A stretch of 64,000 nt of DNA, taken from Proteobacteria bacterium UBA6503. Lineage in GTDB: Bacteria > Pseudomonadota > Alphaproteobacteria > UBA1280 > UBA6503. A program made the position numbers and the translations under genes. The notes beneath the pieces are model-generated. The model ran no database searches and was not told the origin of the DNA. It saw nothing but the letters and a program-made list of their open reading frames with translations. Shown here piece by piece: positions 52,532-60,194 of this stretch (position 1 is its first letter; the number at the start of each line of letters is the position of its first letter). The stretch lies in the NCBI GenBank assembly GCA_002436405.1, contig DJLZ01000001.1:868713-932712 (forward strand), read 5' to 3'.

Positions 52532-53047
52532 TTATTTATTTTTCTTGCTTTTGGCCTGTTGGGCCATGGCAGAAAAATCAGGCTTTTTGCGCATCAGCAA
52601 ACGGACGGGGGCCAAGAGCAGCCACCACGCAAAGATGGTGGCCATCATAAAGGCAAGGCCCGTGTTACCAACAAACATGGCGATAGCTGCAAATACCGTG
52701 AAGCCAAAAGCTGCTTGATAGCAACCCACACGGCGTTCGCTGCGTTTGCTGGCTTTGAGTTGGCCACCCTCGTCTAGATTAAGGGTGTATTCCTCAGGCG
52801 GCCATTCGTTGTTTTCTTTGTGGGTGCGGCCGTAACGAACCATCATCCATATATGAAAGGTCGTATAAGCCACAAACACCAAGATGCCCACATGCAGCAA
52901 GAGCCACAGCGCAGGGCGCCACAGGTTGCCCGCAAGCGCCATGAATGGCGACGTTCCTTCGAAGATGAACCCCCACACGAAATGACCCATGGTCATCACG
53001 ATGAGGAACATCAAAAAGCCGAGGAGGCTCTGGCGAAGTATACTCAT
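52532..53047 (-). CDS. Membrane protein, paralogue of the upstream gene (pair member 2)
   Basis: 171 residues from ATG 53047 (GGAGG upstream), with about five helices. It shares the core HFVWGFIFEGTSPF ... W ... MMVRYGRTHKENNEWPPEEY with the gene at 53044-53484 (HFGWEAIMETTSPF ... MMLLYGRTFRDNTNAPPEYY), so the two are duplicates. The C-terminus is Lys-rich (QQAKSKKNK). ATGA overlap with the upstream stop implies coupled translation and perhaps a hetero-oligomer. Unknown function. Confidence 0.7.
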   Translation of the reverse strand: MSILRQSLLGFLMFLIVMTMGHFVWGFIFEGTSPFMALAGNLWRPALWLLLHVGILVFVAYTTFHIWMMVRYGRTHKENNEWPPEEYTLNLDEGGQLKASKRSERRVGCYQAAFGFTVFAAIAMFVGNTGLAFMMATIFAWWLLLAPVRLLMRKKPDFSAMAQQAKSKKNK

Positions 53048-53484
53048 GCAAGCCTCCAACGTACGCAGCTGATGAGCACAAAGGCCACCCATGCGGTTGC
53101 AGCGAACACGATAACCTTCAGCGGCGCTGCCAAAAGCAGCAAACCGAAAAAGGCCGTACCAGCACCAAGGGCAAGGCCCCAAATTTGCTTGGTTTCACGC
53201 TCGTCTTCACGGGCACCCGTAAAGATGTTCTTGTAATACTCGGGCGGGGCGTTGGTATTGTCACGGAAGGTGCGGCCATACAGCAGCATCATCCAGGCTT
53301 GCGCCGAGACATAACCAAACAGGATAATCCCCGCAAGGCCAGCAATGATGGTTGCAAGCATTCGGCCCATCGGGTTCCAGAAGTCATAGAATGGCGAAGT
53401 AGTCTCCATGATGGCTTCCCAGCCAAAATGCACACCAGTTACCAGCGTGGCAATAATAGCCACTGCAATCAGAAGTAAACGCAT
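53044..53484 (-). CDS. Membrane protein, paralogue (pair member 1)
   Basis: 146 residues, helices at about 2-18, 42-62, 98-116 and 120-140. Shared motif with the downstream gene is T-S-P-F and YGRTF-x4-N-x-P-P-E-Y-Y before a cytosolic stretch (FTGAREDERETKQ). A strong promoter is upstream. Its TGA overlaps the next ATG. No family recognised, and both copies use the GC-rich codon dialect. Confidence 0.7.
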   Translation of the reverse strand: MRLLLIAVAIIATLVTGVHFGWEAIMETTSPFYDFWNPMGRMLATIIAGLAGIILFGYVSAQAWMMLLYGRTFRDNTNAPPEYYKNIFTGAREDERETKQIWGLALGAGTAFFGLLLLAAPLKVIVFAATAWVAFVLISCVRWRLA

Positions 53485-53535
53485 TGTGCGTTGTCCATGT
53501 ATAAAGAAAAAGGGATAGAGATTATTGAATGCTTT

Positions 53536-53564
53536 TTTATAGCGAAAACCCGGACTGTATACAA
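53536..53564 (-). promoter_or_regulatory. Promoter of the membrane-protein pair
   Basis: TTGTAT (53559-53564) and TATAAA (53536-53541) on the minus strand with 17-nt spacing; leader CTATCCCTTTTTCTTT follows. Confidence 0.65.
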
Positions 53565-53569
53565 TAAAA

Positions 53570-53603
53570 AAAGAAGCCCACCAAAATGGTGGGCTTCTTT
53601 TAT
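53570..53603 (-). terminator. Terminator of the 53.6-kb membrane gene
   Basis: AAAGAAGCCCACC (53570-53582) pairs with GGTGGGCTTCTTT (53588-53600); it directly overlaps the -35 side of the next unit's promoter region. Confidence 0.9.
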
Positions 53604-53621
53604 ATCGTTATGTTGAGCCGC

Positions 53622-54050
53622 TCAGATGTTCGGGTTGTTCTTGCTATTGTACTTGCCGTCACGGAACATCTTGGCCTTGTAGCCAAGAACCGCAACAGAG
53701 AACATCAGCAGACCGAGAACGATCGCACCGCCGACGGCGATACCGACGCCATTCATCGCCAGGGCGACGAGCAGCACCATCATCGAGACCGAACCATAGC
53801 CGGCCGTAAGGGCCTTGGCATTCTGGGTGCCGTAGTCCTTGTTGCCGTCGTTCATGTTTTCGGTGATGGTCTTATTCTTGGTGATCATCATGACGCCATT
53901 GGCGACAGCGAGGCCGATCTGGATTGCACCATAGAGGGTGAGGTAGATCATGCCGATGCCGGCAACGAGCGCAACGAGCGCATTGGATACGAAAAGGTTT
54001 GCAACATTCGCAGCGACAGCCGCAAGAGCAATTGCGAAAAACCGGTTCAT
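53622..54050 (-). CDS. Small membrane protein, accessory type
   Basis: 142 residues with three or four helices (about 3-25, 25-56, 84-104, 105-124) and a polar loop ITKNKTITENMNDGNKDYGTQN. AAGGAA precedes ATG 54050. GC-rich codons and a long purine-rich plus strand (pyrimidine leader on the coding strand). Ends in an Asn-rich tail (KYNSKNNPNI). No family recognised. Confidence 0.63.
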   Translation of the reverse strand: MNRFFAIALAAVAANVANLFVSNALVALVAGIGMIYLTLYGAIQIGLAVANGVMMITKNKTITENMNDGNKDYGTQNAKALTAGYGSVSMMVLLVALAMNGVGIAVGGAIVLGLLMFSVAVLGYKAKMFRDGKYNSKNNPNI

Positions 54051-54164
54051 AAAGAATTCCTTTCAGGGAAAAAGAGGGGAAAAGGGAAGGAAGTTTGCTT
54101 GAACACATCTAACTTAGCGATTTATAAGGGGTTTTTCAAGGGGTAGTACCCCAGAAAATTAAGA

Positions 54165-54190
54165 AAAAACCCGCGATTTGCGGGTTTTTT
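54165..54190 (-). terminator. Terminator of the DUF952 gene
   Basis: AAACCCGC (54167-54174) pairs with GCGGGTTT (54180-54187), A- and T-runs outside. Confidence 0.88.
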
Positions 54191-54215
54191 TGTATATACC
54201 AAGTTAAAAGCTTGT

Positions 54216-54578
54216 TTAGTCCAGTTCTGGAATATCAAAACCACCTTCAGGAAGAGGGTAAATAGGGTAAACATTCCCAACATTTTGCATGGGCAAATCG
54301 CCATAAAGGTGGGGGTATGTGTCACCCTCTGGGGTGTTTTTTTCCCACTTAAGTTGGGCGGTGGTTTCGGCGGGCAAAGCTTCAGTATCAATCTCAAGCA
54401 AGAACAGGCCTGTTTGACCGTCAAAAAACTTGTTCAAGGTTTTGTGCACTTGGGCCTTAGTTGAAAAATGAATAAACCCATCTTTCTGGTCAATTTCAGA
54501 AAGGGGCAGGGTCTCTTGGCTCAGGCTTTGTTGCCAATCGTCCATCGGTACAATTTTGTAGATTACTTTTTCAGCCAT
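54216..54578 (-). CDS. DUF952-family protein
   Basis: 120 residues from ATG 54578. The pattern VIYKIVPMDDW near the start, DGFIHFSTKAQVHKTLNKFF and PHLYGDLPMQNV (H-L-Y-G) is that of DUF952, small cytosolic proteins of unknown reaction related to ADP-ribosyltransferase-like folds. Core codon style. Divergent from the second UvrD-like helicase. A longer frame to 54656 overlaps its promoter and is rejected. Confidence 0.85.
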   Translation of the reverse strand: MAEKVIYKIVPMDDWQQSLSQETLPLSEIDQKDGFIHFSTKAQVHKTLNKFFDGQTGLFLLEIDTEALPAETTAQLKWEKNTPEGDTYPHLYGDLPMQNVGNVYPIYPLPEGGFDIPELD

Positions 54579-54618
54579 TTTAAAACCTAACTTTGTATAC
54601 ATTTTTTGCTTTGTTCTA

Positions 54619-54647
54619 TTGCAGTTATACCCAAAAACACGTATGGT
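54619..54647 (+). promoter_or_regulatory. Promoter of the second UvrD-like helicase
   Basis: TTGCAG (54619-54624), 17 nt, TATGGT (54642-54647); about 20 nt later a pyrimidine-only leader TCTTTTTTCCACTTTTTTCC starts. Confidence 0.5.
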
Positions 54648-54733
54648 ATGAAGCATTATTGTTCAGTAATCTTTTTTCCACTTTTTTCCCCACTCTTTTT
54701 TACTTCTTTCTCTCACATCTCATGGAGATACCT

Positions 54734-56695
54734 ATGACCCGTAAAACCAAAACGGGCCAGCGCCAAAATGCGCGTAAGGCAAAAAGCAACGATGTTCTGT
54801 CGAACACCAAGCTTTCTGCCTCGCAGAAGCGTGCCGTGACCTATGATGGTCAGAACTTGCTGGTTCTCGCTGGTGCAGGTTCGGGTAAAACCCGAGTTCT
54901 CACCACGCGTTATAGCTGGCTGGTTCAGGCACAGGGCCTTCGCCCGTTCAACATTCTGGCTCTGACCTTCACCAATGATGCGGCAACCGAAATGGTTGGT
55001 CGTATTGCCGAGGCCCTTGGCATCCGGAACACGAACACCCTTTGGGTGGGCACGTTCCACGCGGTGTGTGCACGTATTCTGCGTGACCACCCGCAGGAAA
55101 CTGGCTTCGGTGAAGACTTTTCGATCGCTGATGCGGGCGAGCAGCAGCGCCTTGTGCGTTTGGTGCTTGATGAACTTGACGTGAATCTGCGTCAGGTGAC
55201 CCCGCAAATGGCCCTTGAGGCTATCAGCCGCTGGAAGGAAGAAGGCATTACCCCTGAGGACGCTGCAAATCTTTCGCCCAAGGGCGTGGAGGAGCTGCTG
55301 CCGAAGGTATATGCCCTTTACCAGCAGAAGCTGCGCGAAGCGGATACGCTTGACTTCGGAGACCTTATCTCTGAGGTACTGAACCTGTTTGCTAACCACA
55401 AGCCTGTTCAGAACAAGTACCGTGAGCAGTTTCAGGCTGTGATGGTCGATGAATACCAAGACACCAACGCCCAACAGGTGCGGTTGATCAAAGCCCTTCG
55501 GGGTGATGGTTGCTCGCTGACGGCGGTGGGTGACGATGACCAGGCGATTTATGCTTGGCGTGGCGCTAAGGTTGAGTACATCCTCAAGTTCGAGGAAGAC
55601 TTTACCAAGCCGCATGTCGTCAACTTGTCTGACAACTATCGTTCCACAAAGGCGATTACCAAGCTCGCGACTGAGTTTGTTGCCGATGTGGAAGGCCGCC
55701 GACGGAAAGGCCTGCGCCCTGCGCGCAGTATGGACCAAGGCAAACCCGTAACCCACACGTTGCTGCCCGATGCTCCGGCAGAGGCAGCGTTTGTGCTGGC
55801 TGAGGTGAAGAAGGCTATCAAAGCAGGACGTAAGCTTGGCGACATTGCCGTGCTTGCCCGTGCCGAGTGGCTTTTGAAACCCATCGAGGAACTGTTGGTG
55901 AAAGCCGACATCCCCACGCGGGTGACCAGTCATGACCGATTCATGGACCGTGAAGAAGTCGTCGACATGATTGCTTGGCTGAAGCTGACCGCTAACCTGA
56001 AAAACGACGCCGCAATGGTGCGTATTCTCCGTCAGGAGCATTGGCAGATTGCTGATGAGGTTGTGGATCAGCTGACCAAAAGCAACGCCGTTGGTGGTGT
56101 GGTTGCTGCCGTTCGCAAGAACGCTGGTAGTAAATCACTCCCGCCGAAAACACGGCAGCGCTTGGCTGACATCATGCGTGTGTTGAACCATCTGAAGCAG
56201 TATCGCCATACGGCGACGCCCGCCCAGTTGGTGAATATGGCTCTGGAAGAAAGCGGCTACCGCCAATGGCTTTCGGACGATGATTCCAACACGGCACGTA
56301 ACAAGCTGGAAGGCTTGGATCGACTGATGGATAGCTCGCTTGCGGGCTACGAAAAGCTGAAGGACTTTATCTACGAACTGCCGTTCGTGGATTTTACCCC
56401 GAAGGACGAAAAAACCGAAGCCGTGCAGCTTATGACTGCGCACGCGGCTAAGGGGCTTGAGTTCCCGGTGGTCTTCCTGGTTGGCTGGGAGCGGGATAAC
56501 TTCCCGCACTCGAAAGCTGATCCGGTTGAAGAAGTTCGGCTGGCCTACGTGATGCTGACCCGTGGTCAGGAAGAGGTGTTCATCACCTCTGCACGTCGTC
56601 GTGGTGCAAAGTTTCTGATGCCGTCGCCCTTTGTGGCAAAGCTGAAAGAAACCAAAGCTGCGGCTCATGGCTACTTCGTATCCGAAACTGGTTAA
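54734..56695 (+). CDS. Second UvrD/Rep-like superfamily 1 helicase, GC-rich codon dialect
   Basis: 653 residues from ATG 54734 (GGAG 6 nt upstream; in-frame ATG at 54722 would remove the Shine-Dalgarno). Motifs: SASQKRAVTYDGQNLLVLAGAGSGKT, TFTNDAATEMV, VDEYQDTNAQQ, GDDDQAIYAWRGA, SDNYRST, QLMTAHAAKGLEFP and RLAYVMLTRGQ. There is no C-terminal Tudor-like domain, and the basic N-terminus (MTRKTKTGQRQNARKAKS) is extra. Codons are C-ending and TCG-rich, unlike the first copy. It sits inside the island of small orphan genes with the same leader and terminator style. Confidence 0.9.
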   Translation: MTRKTKTGQRQNARKAKSNDVLSNTKLSASQKRAVTYDGQNLLVLAGAGSGKTRVLTTRYSWLVQAQGLRPFNILALTFTNDAATEMVGRIAEALGIRNTNTLWVGTFHAVCARILRDHPQETGFGEDFSIADAGEQQRLVRLVLDELDVNLRQVTPQMALEAISRWKEEGITPEDAANLSPKGVEELLPKVYALYQQKLREADTLDFGDLISEVLNLFANHKPVQNKYREQFQAVMVDEYQDTNAQQVRLIKALRGDGCSLTAVGDDDQAIYAWRGAKVEYILKFEEDFTKPHVVNLSDNYRSTKAITKLATEFVADVEGRRRKGLRPARSMDQGKPVTHTLLPDAPAEAAFVLAEVKKAIKAGRKLGDIAVLARAEWLLKPIEELLVKADIPTRVTSHDRFMDREEVVDMIAWLKLTANLKNDAAMVRILRQEHWQIADEVVDQLTKSNAVGGVVAAVRKNAGSKSLPPKTRQRLADIMRVLNHLKQYRHTATPAQLVNMALEESGYRQWLSDDDSNTARNKLEGLDRLMDSSLAGYEKLKDFIYELPFVDFTPKDEKTEAVQLMTAHAAKGLEFPVVFLVGWERDNFPHSKADPVEEVRLAYVMLTRGQEEVFITSARRRGAKFLMPSPFVAKLKETKAAAHGYFVSETG

Positions 56696-56726
56696 GCCAA
56701 GGTTATTGGCCTTTAACGAAAACGAA

Positions 56727-56757
56727 AGCCCCTCGCATTATGCGGGGGGCTTTTTTT
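56727..56757 (+). terminator. Terminator of the second UvrD-like gene
   Basis: AGCCCCTCGCAT (56727-56738) pairs with ATGCGGGGGGCT (56740-56751), then T7; preceded by TAACGAAAACGAA. Confidence 0.9.
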
Positions 56758-56786
56758 ATGCCCAAAGCTTAATTGACTCATAGAAA

Positions 56787-56817
56787 AAGAAGAAGCCCCT
56801 AGCAAGATGCAAGGGGC
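56787..56817 (-). terminator. Terminator of beta-rich gene 1
   Basis: GCCCCT (56795-56800) with AGGGGC (56812-56817) and weaker inner pairing; on the minus strand TTCTTCTTTTTC follows. Confidence 0.65.
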
Positions 56818-56881
56818 AGTGGACGCTAAAAGTTTTTAGTTTGGTACTTTAAGTTTGGTAGGGGGGAGCGACTGGCTGAAA

Positions 56882-57214
56882 TCAGTCAGTCGGGTCAGGG
56901 TAGCTCAGCTGCTTTACGGGCAGTTCGACCGAAGTATAGTCAAAAACCACCTGTAGGGTTTTAACCCAGCCGAAGTGATCGAAGCCGAAACGAACAGGCA
57001 GTTCAGTCTCGCCGCCGAGCATGGGCAGGCGTTCACGGCCAGCGGGGACGATGACTTCAAAGTAAACCTGAAGAACACCGTTACCGAGGTTGGTGAGCGT
57101 TACCGAGTGATTATCAATCTGATAACCGCAAACGGCAGTGAAAATGGCACCAGAAAGGAACAAACGGCCTTCCTGTTGATCTTGTGAAGCTTGAAGCTCG
57201 TGATGTTTAGACAC
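56882..57214 (-). CDS. Small beta-rich orphan protein, family member 1
   Basis: 110 residues from a GTG at 57214 with AGGAA upstream. Predicted all-beta, no signal or membrane segment. Family pattern: L-Q-A-S-Q-D near the N-terminus, G-R-L-F-L-S-G, G-Y-Q-I-D-N-H-S-V-T-L, then F-x-F-D strands and V-V-F-D before the end LSYPDPTD. The PDPTD ending is shared with the member at 57735. Probably a single Ig-like or similar beta-sandwich domain. Function unknown. Confidence 0.68.
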   Translation of the reverse strand: MSKHHELQASQDQQEGRLFLSGAIFTAVCGYQIDNHSVTLTNLGNGVLQVYFEVIVPAGRERLPMLGGETELPVRFGFDHFGWVKTLQVVFDYTSVELPVKQLSYPDPTD

Positions 57215-57343
57215 GCGAAATTTCCTCTAAATTAGGAGGGCAGAAAACGGAAAGAAAGATATGTTTTGTTATTATGCGTAGGCTTATAGCACCATGAGTT
57301 TTAAATACAATAGCTAATGTGCGATTTAACAAAAAAAGAAAGC

Positions 57344-57378
57344 CCCCACCAAGTTATTAAAACTAAGTGGGGGTTTTC
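57344..57378 (-). terminator. Terminator of the two-gene beta-rich operon
   Basis: CCCCCAC (57345-57351) pairs with GTGGGGG (57369-57375), with AGTT/AACT-type inner pairing and a T-run on the minus strand. Confidence 0.8.
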
Positions 57379-57399
57379 AAGTGTCGCGATTAGGGCTGG

Positions 57400-57708
57400 T
57401 TAGGCGTTTCGGCCAAGATGCTCAACGGTAAAGATGGCATCAGGCTCGCCTTCAATAATCAGGCGAACTTCATCAACCCAGTACTGGAAATGATAGAAGT
57501 CGAAGTCGATGGTCGCCTCGATGGTTGCGGACTCGCTGGGCGCAAGAGCGCGCTTACTGAGTTCGAAAACCTCGGCGCCGTCATCGTTACGGCCCTTGTA
57601 GCTTATTCCAAGGTGGTAACCACCTTCGGGGCATCCCGGAAACGAAATGTTCCCACGGAACATCAGACCGCCCATGACGCTCTGTTTGATGGTGAGTTCG
57701 TTCAGCAT
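57400..57708 (-). CDS. Small beta-rich orphan protein, family member 2
   Basis: 102 residues; AAGGA precedes ATG 57708. Shared layout: short polar start (MLNELTIKQS), G-L-M-F-R-G-N-I-S, G-G-Y-H-L-G-I-S-Y, a central negatively charged strand (IEATIDFDFYHF), and VRLIIEGEPDAIFTVEHLG at the end. It lies 26 nt after the next gene on the same strand, so the two are one operon. Function unknown. Confidence 0.65.
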   Translation of the reverse strand: MLNELTIKQSVMGGLMFRGNISFPGCPEGGYHLGISYKGRNDDGAEVFELSKRALAPSESATIEATIDFDFYHFQYWVDEVRLIIEGEPDAIFTVEHLGRNA

Positions 57709-57734
57709 ATGCTGTCCTTTATTGCCTTGCCGAC

Positions 57735-58061
57735 TTAGTCGGTGGGGTCAGGGTCGCGGATCTGCGTCACGTTCAGGGTGATGGTTTCACCATGAATGTA
57801 AACGGTCAGCTGGCTGATGTGGGTATCCACACTGAACGACAGCGTTACGTCGACGTTGTTTTCGGTCTTGCCCGTAATCGAGCGAAGGCCACCGCCCGAA
57901 GGGGCGAACAGGTCCATCACGAGGCCGGCATTTTCGCCGCTGGTGGTGAGGCTGAGCGAGAGCGTGTCGACAACATAGCCGGCAATGGGGGCAGTCACGG
58001 TACCCTTAAGGTACAGCTTGCCTTCACGGCGACACTGGGTCGCTTTGAGATCATATTTCAT
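57735..58061 (-). CDS. Small beta-rich orphan protein, family member 3
   Basis: 108 residues from ATG 58061 (AAGGA upstream). KYDLKATQCRREGKLYLKGTVTAPIAGYVVDTLSLSL aligns by eye with member 1 (ELQASQDQQEGRLFLSGAIFTAVCGYQIDNHSVTL), and the last residues DPDPTD match YPDPTD. The paralogy between members 1 and 3 is the strongest in the set. A TATAAC 19 nt before TATCTTC is a candidate -10. Unknown function. Confidence 0.7.
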   Translation of the reverse strand: MKYDLKATQCRREGKLYLKGTVTAPIAGYVVDTLSLSLTTSGENAGLVMDLFAPSGGGLRSITGKTENNVDVTLSFSVDTHISQLTVYIHGETITLNVTQIRDPDPTD

Positions 58062-58208
58062 GCCAATAAAATCCTTTTCAGTTCGGCAGGAAAGAAAAAA
58101 GTAGAATGAAGATAACAATAAGATTATGTGCAGGTTATAGCATGATTTATGCCCACTGGGAAGAGGATTGCCACTATAGGTAAGCGGTAGTGGCTTGTAA
58201 CAAAAGCA

Positions 58209-58232
58209 AAAACCCCTCAGATGAGGGGTTTT
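58209..58232 (-). terminator. Terminator of beta-rich gene 4
   Basis: AAAACCCCTC (58209-58218) pairs with GAGGGGTTTT (58223-58232) across AGAT; TAACGA precedes on the coding strand. Confidence 0.9.
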
Positions 58233-58248
58233 GAATCGTTAAATGATG

Positions 58249-58524
58249 TTACGCAACGTCAAGGTAGAAGCCAAGCTCACAACGGTTGACGATAATACGC
58301 AGTTTTTCAACTTTCAGTGTGGTGACAATCGTACAATTGACGGCCACATCTTCGAAAGCACGTACACGTGACTTACCAAAACGGCTGGTGGTTACGTGCA
58401 CTTCTGCAACGCCTTTTTTAATCTCACCAACATCAAGTTTGATGTCGCTGCCTTTCGGAACACAAATTGTGCCAGTTAAAGTAAGGGTGTTTGCAGTTAC
58501 TGATGTTTTTAAACTATGGATCAT
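58249..58524 (-). CDS. Small beta-rich orphan protein, family member 4
   Basis: 91 residues, the shortest member. MIHSLKTSVTANTLTLTGTICVPKGSDIKLDVGEI corresponds to the N-terminal strand pair of the family, but the G-Y motif is lost. LKVEKLRIIVNRCELGFYLDV fits the last strands. Codons are closer to the core style than in members 1, 3, 6, 7 and 8. The upstream 225 nt contain no other ORF. Function unknown. Confidence 0.6.
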   Translation of the reverse strand: MIHSLKTSVTANTLTLTGTICVPKGSDIKLDVGEIKKGVAEVHVTTSRFGKSRVRAFEDVAVNCTIVTTLKVEKLRIIVNRCELGFYLDVA

Positions 58525-58700
58525 AAATTAAACCTTTTAAGTAAATTTGATGTGCGCTCAGGTAGGCGAGCACGTAAAGGTTCGATCCTTGAAACAGTAT
58601 TGAAGATTCTCTAATCCTTGAGAACGGTAAGATATATAGGTAGCTTTTGAGTGACGTAAAGCCCCTATGTGTAAAAAAATGCAATAAAGCTTAAAAAAGT

Positions 58701-58723
58701 AAAAACCCCCAATAATGGGGGTT
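58701..58723 (-). terminator. Terminator of beta-rich gene 5
   Basis: AACCCCC (58704-58710) pairs with GGGGGTT (58717-58723) across AATAAT; T-run on the minus strand. Confidence 0.88.
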
Positions 58724-58749
58724 AAACGCTAAGCGTGGAAAAAGCAGAG

Positions 58750-59046
58750 TTATTCGGGGTTGTGGGTCACTTCAAGGGTGGCATCAAACTGGGCATTCAC
58801 CACAATCTGTACATGCGTTAGTTTTTCAGGAACCTCAAAGGTAACGTCAAACTTAATTTCGCCAGACGAAAAGATGTTAACACGGTCGCGCTTATTCACC
58901 TGCGCCAGTACAATGGCCGTACCATTTGCAACTTTACCCAGCTTAACAGAGTCAAGCTCGAAGCCGTCGATGAGGGTGATAACCGAACCGTGGATACGTA
59001 ATTGGTTGCCTGTTTGAACAATGCTTAAAGTTTTTGGTTCTATCAT
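58750..59046 (-). CDS. Small beta-rich orphan protein, family member 5
   Basis: 98 residues from ATG 59046 with GGAGA upstream; the longer frame to 59103 would begin inside the strong hairpin at 59084-59111. LSIVQTGNQLRIHGSVITLIDGFELDSVKLGKVANGTAIVLAQV follows the family pattern (L-x-I-x-G-S, G-F-E-L-D-S-V). Final strands are LTHVQIVVNAQFDATLEV. Function unknown. Confidence 0.66.
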   Translation of the reverse strand: MIEPKTLSIVQTGNQLRIHGSVITLIDGFELDSVKLGKVANGTAIVLAQVNKRDRVNIFSSGEIKFDVTFEVPEKLTHVQIVVNAQFDATLEVTHNPE

Positions 59047-59083
59047 AGGGTTCTCCAGATAGGTAAGGGGGCGAGTAGGTCTC

Positions 59084-59111
59084 CCTCCTAGATGTAAAAA
59101 CACCTAGGAGG
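59084..59111 (-). other. Strong hairpin without U-tract between beta-rich genes 6 and 5
   Basis: CCTCCTAGATGT (59084-59095) pairs with ACACCTAGGAGG (59100-59111) with one G-T/A-C position, loop AAAA. On the minus strand no T-run follows, and the Shine-Dalgarno of gene 5 comes 30 nt later. It may be an RNA-processing or stability element between two cotranscribed genes rather than a terminator. Confidence 0.6.
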
Positions 59112-59136
59112 GGCACCAATCAGTTAACGGCAATAC

Positions 59137-59454
59137 TTACGCCTGGTCGATGTCCACATCCACTTCAGGGGTGTAGCTATCGGGCGCAAGGAACGTCACC
59201 GCATTCAGCTGCTGACCATTGAAACCGCTGACCTTCGAAAGGTCGATGGCTTCATTGATTTCGACAGTACCGAGAACACACAGGCGAATGGTGCCTGGCT
59301 CTGCGGTATCGAAAATGTCGAGCATCACGTCGACGCTGCCGTCATCGTTGATGGTCACGCTGGTAATCTCGTAGGCATAGCCAGGGTAGGCCGTTTCGTA
59401 TTCGCCTTCGAGATGAAGAAGATTGCGGTCTTGGGTTGCACGAAAAGCTTTCAT
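59137..59454 (-). CDS. Small beta-rich orphan protein, family member 6
   Basis: 105 residues from ATG 59454. FRATQDRNLLHLEGEYETAYPGYAYEITSVTINDDGSVDVMLDIF aligns well with member 1 (LQASQDQQEGRLFLSGAIFTAVCGYQIDNHSVTL). The C-terminus is acidic (DVDIDQA). GC-rich codon dialect. The longer frame to 59526 runs through the leader and the -10. Function unknown. Confidence 0.7.
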   Translation of the reverse strand: MKAFRATQDRNLLHLEGEYETAYPGYAYEITSVTINDDGSVDVMLDIFDTAEPGTIRLCVLGTVEINEAIDLSKVSGFNGQQLNAVTFLAPDSYTPEVDVDIDQA

Positions 59455-59504
59455 GGGGATATCTCGCAATGAAGAAAAATCAAAGTCAGAGTAAAAAAGA
59501 GGAA

Positions 59505-59554
59505 GAAGATAATTAAGAGGGCTCACTTATACTGAATATGCGGCTTATTGTAAA
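59505..59554 (-). promoter_or_regulatory. Promoter and pyrimidine leader of beta-rich gene 6
   Basis: Minus strand: TTTACA (59549-59554), 17 nt, TATAAG (59526-59531), 14 nt, TATCTTC (59505-59511). Same geometry as ankyrin gene C. Confidence 0.7.
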
Positions 59555-59686
59555 GACAGGAAATGTATACAGTCTTTAAAATGGGGAATTTTCTTGTAGT
59601 GGTTTAGGGGTTATGGCAAATTGCGGGCATACCAAGTTATCTTCTTATTCTTTTCTAAAGTCACTCAACCTGATTGAGGTCAAAAT

Positions 59687-60103
59687 ATGATCGTTAAGCG
59701 ATTGATCCGTACCATCATCATGACGGTGCTCAGTGTCGCCATTGGCGTTCTGGCAGGCCCGTTCATCACTCCATTCATCGACAACAACTTGCTGCCCAGC
59801 GGCAGTGATGTGTTCACCTTCCTTTACGGGGGCGCGTCGCTACTGGGTGTGGCAACCATTGTGTTGCTTGTCGGTGCTGCCATTCGTGGCATGTTCTGGA
59901 CGGATGGCGCCAACAAGGCTGCGGCCTTTCTGGCAACCCGTGCTGCGATTGTCGCCATTTTGGTGAATATCGTGCTGGGTATCATGCTGACTGTTGTCGG
60001 CTTTGGTAGCCCCATCGCCACGTACATTTTGTCGTTCGCGGCAAGTACGGCACTGGTGCTTATCCTTCCGGACTGGTTCGTGAAGGGCAAGGCCGAAGGT
60101 TAA
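59687..60103 (+). CDS. Small membrane protein, accessory type
   Basis: 138 residues with four helices (about 8-27, 44-66, 83-105, 108-127). The first is followed by a polar loop (PFITPFIDNNLLPSGSD). GGTC upstream of the ATG is weak, but GAGG lies 8 nt back. GC-rich codons; leader TTATCTTCTTATTCTTTTC at about 59639. It interrupts the minus-strand array of beta-rich genes. No family recognised; a partner of these proteins is a possibility only from position. Confidence 0.62.
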   Translation: MIVKRLIRTIIMTVLSVAIGVLAGPFITPFIDNNLLPSGSDVFTFLYGGASLLGVATIVLLVGAAIRGMFWTDGANKAAAFLATRAAIVAILVNIVLGIMLTVVGFGSPIATYILSFAASTALVLILPDWFVKGKAEG

Positions 60104-60150
60104 GCTCGACCCCTAAGAGCGGCCCTTAAGCGCATGGCGCAATAACGGAA

Positions 60151-60182
60151 AACCCCCAAGCAAAAAGCTTGGGGGTTTTTTT
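60151..60182. terminator. Bidirectional terminator between membrane gene and beta-rich gene 7
   Basis: AACCCCCAAGC (60151-60161) pairs with GCTTGGGGGTT (60167-60177) across AAAAA, with A- and T-runs. Confidence 0.92.
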
Positions 60183-60194
60183 CGTGAAGTGGTG

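Noticed and set aside
54713..56041. 442-codon open frame on the minus strand opposite the second UvrD-like gene
   Set aside because: It lies fully inside an unmistakable helicase, has no Shine-Dalgarno or family features, and is explained by the GC-rich codon bias of the sense gene.
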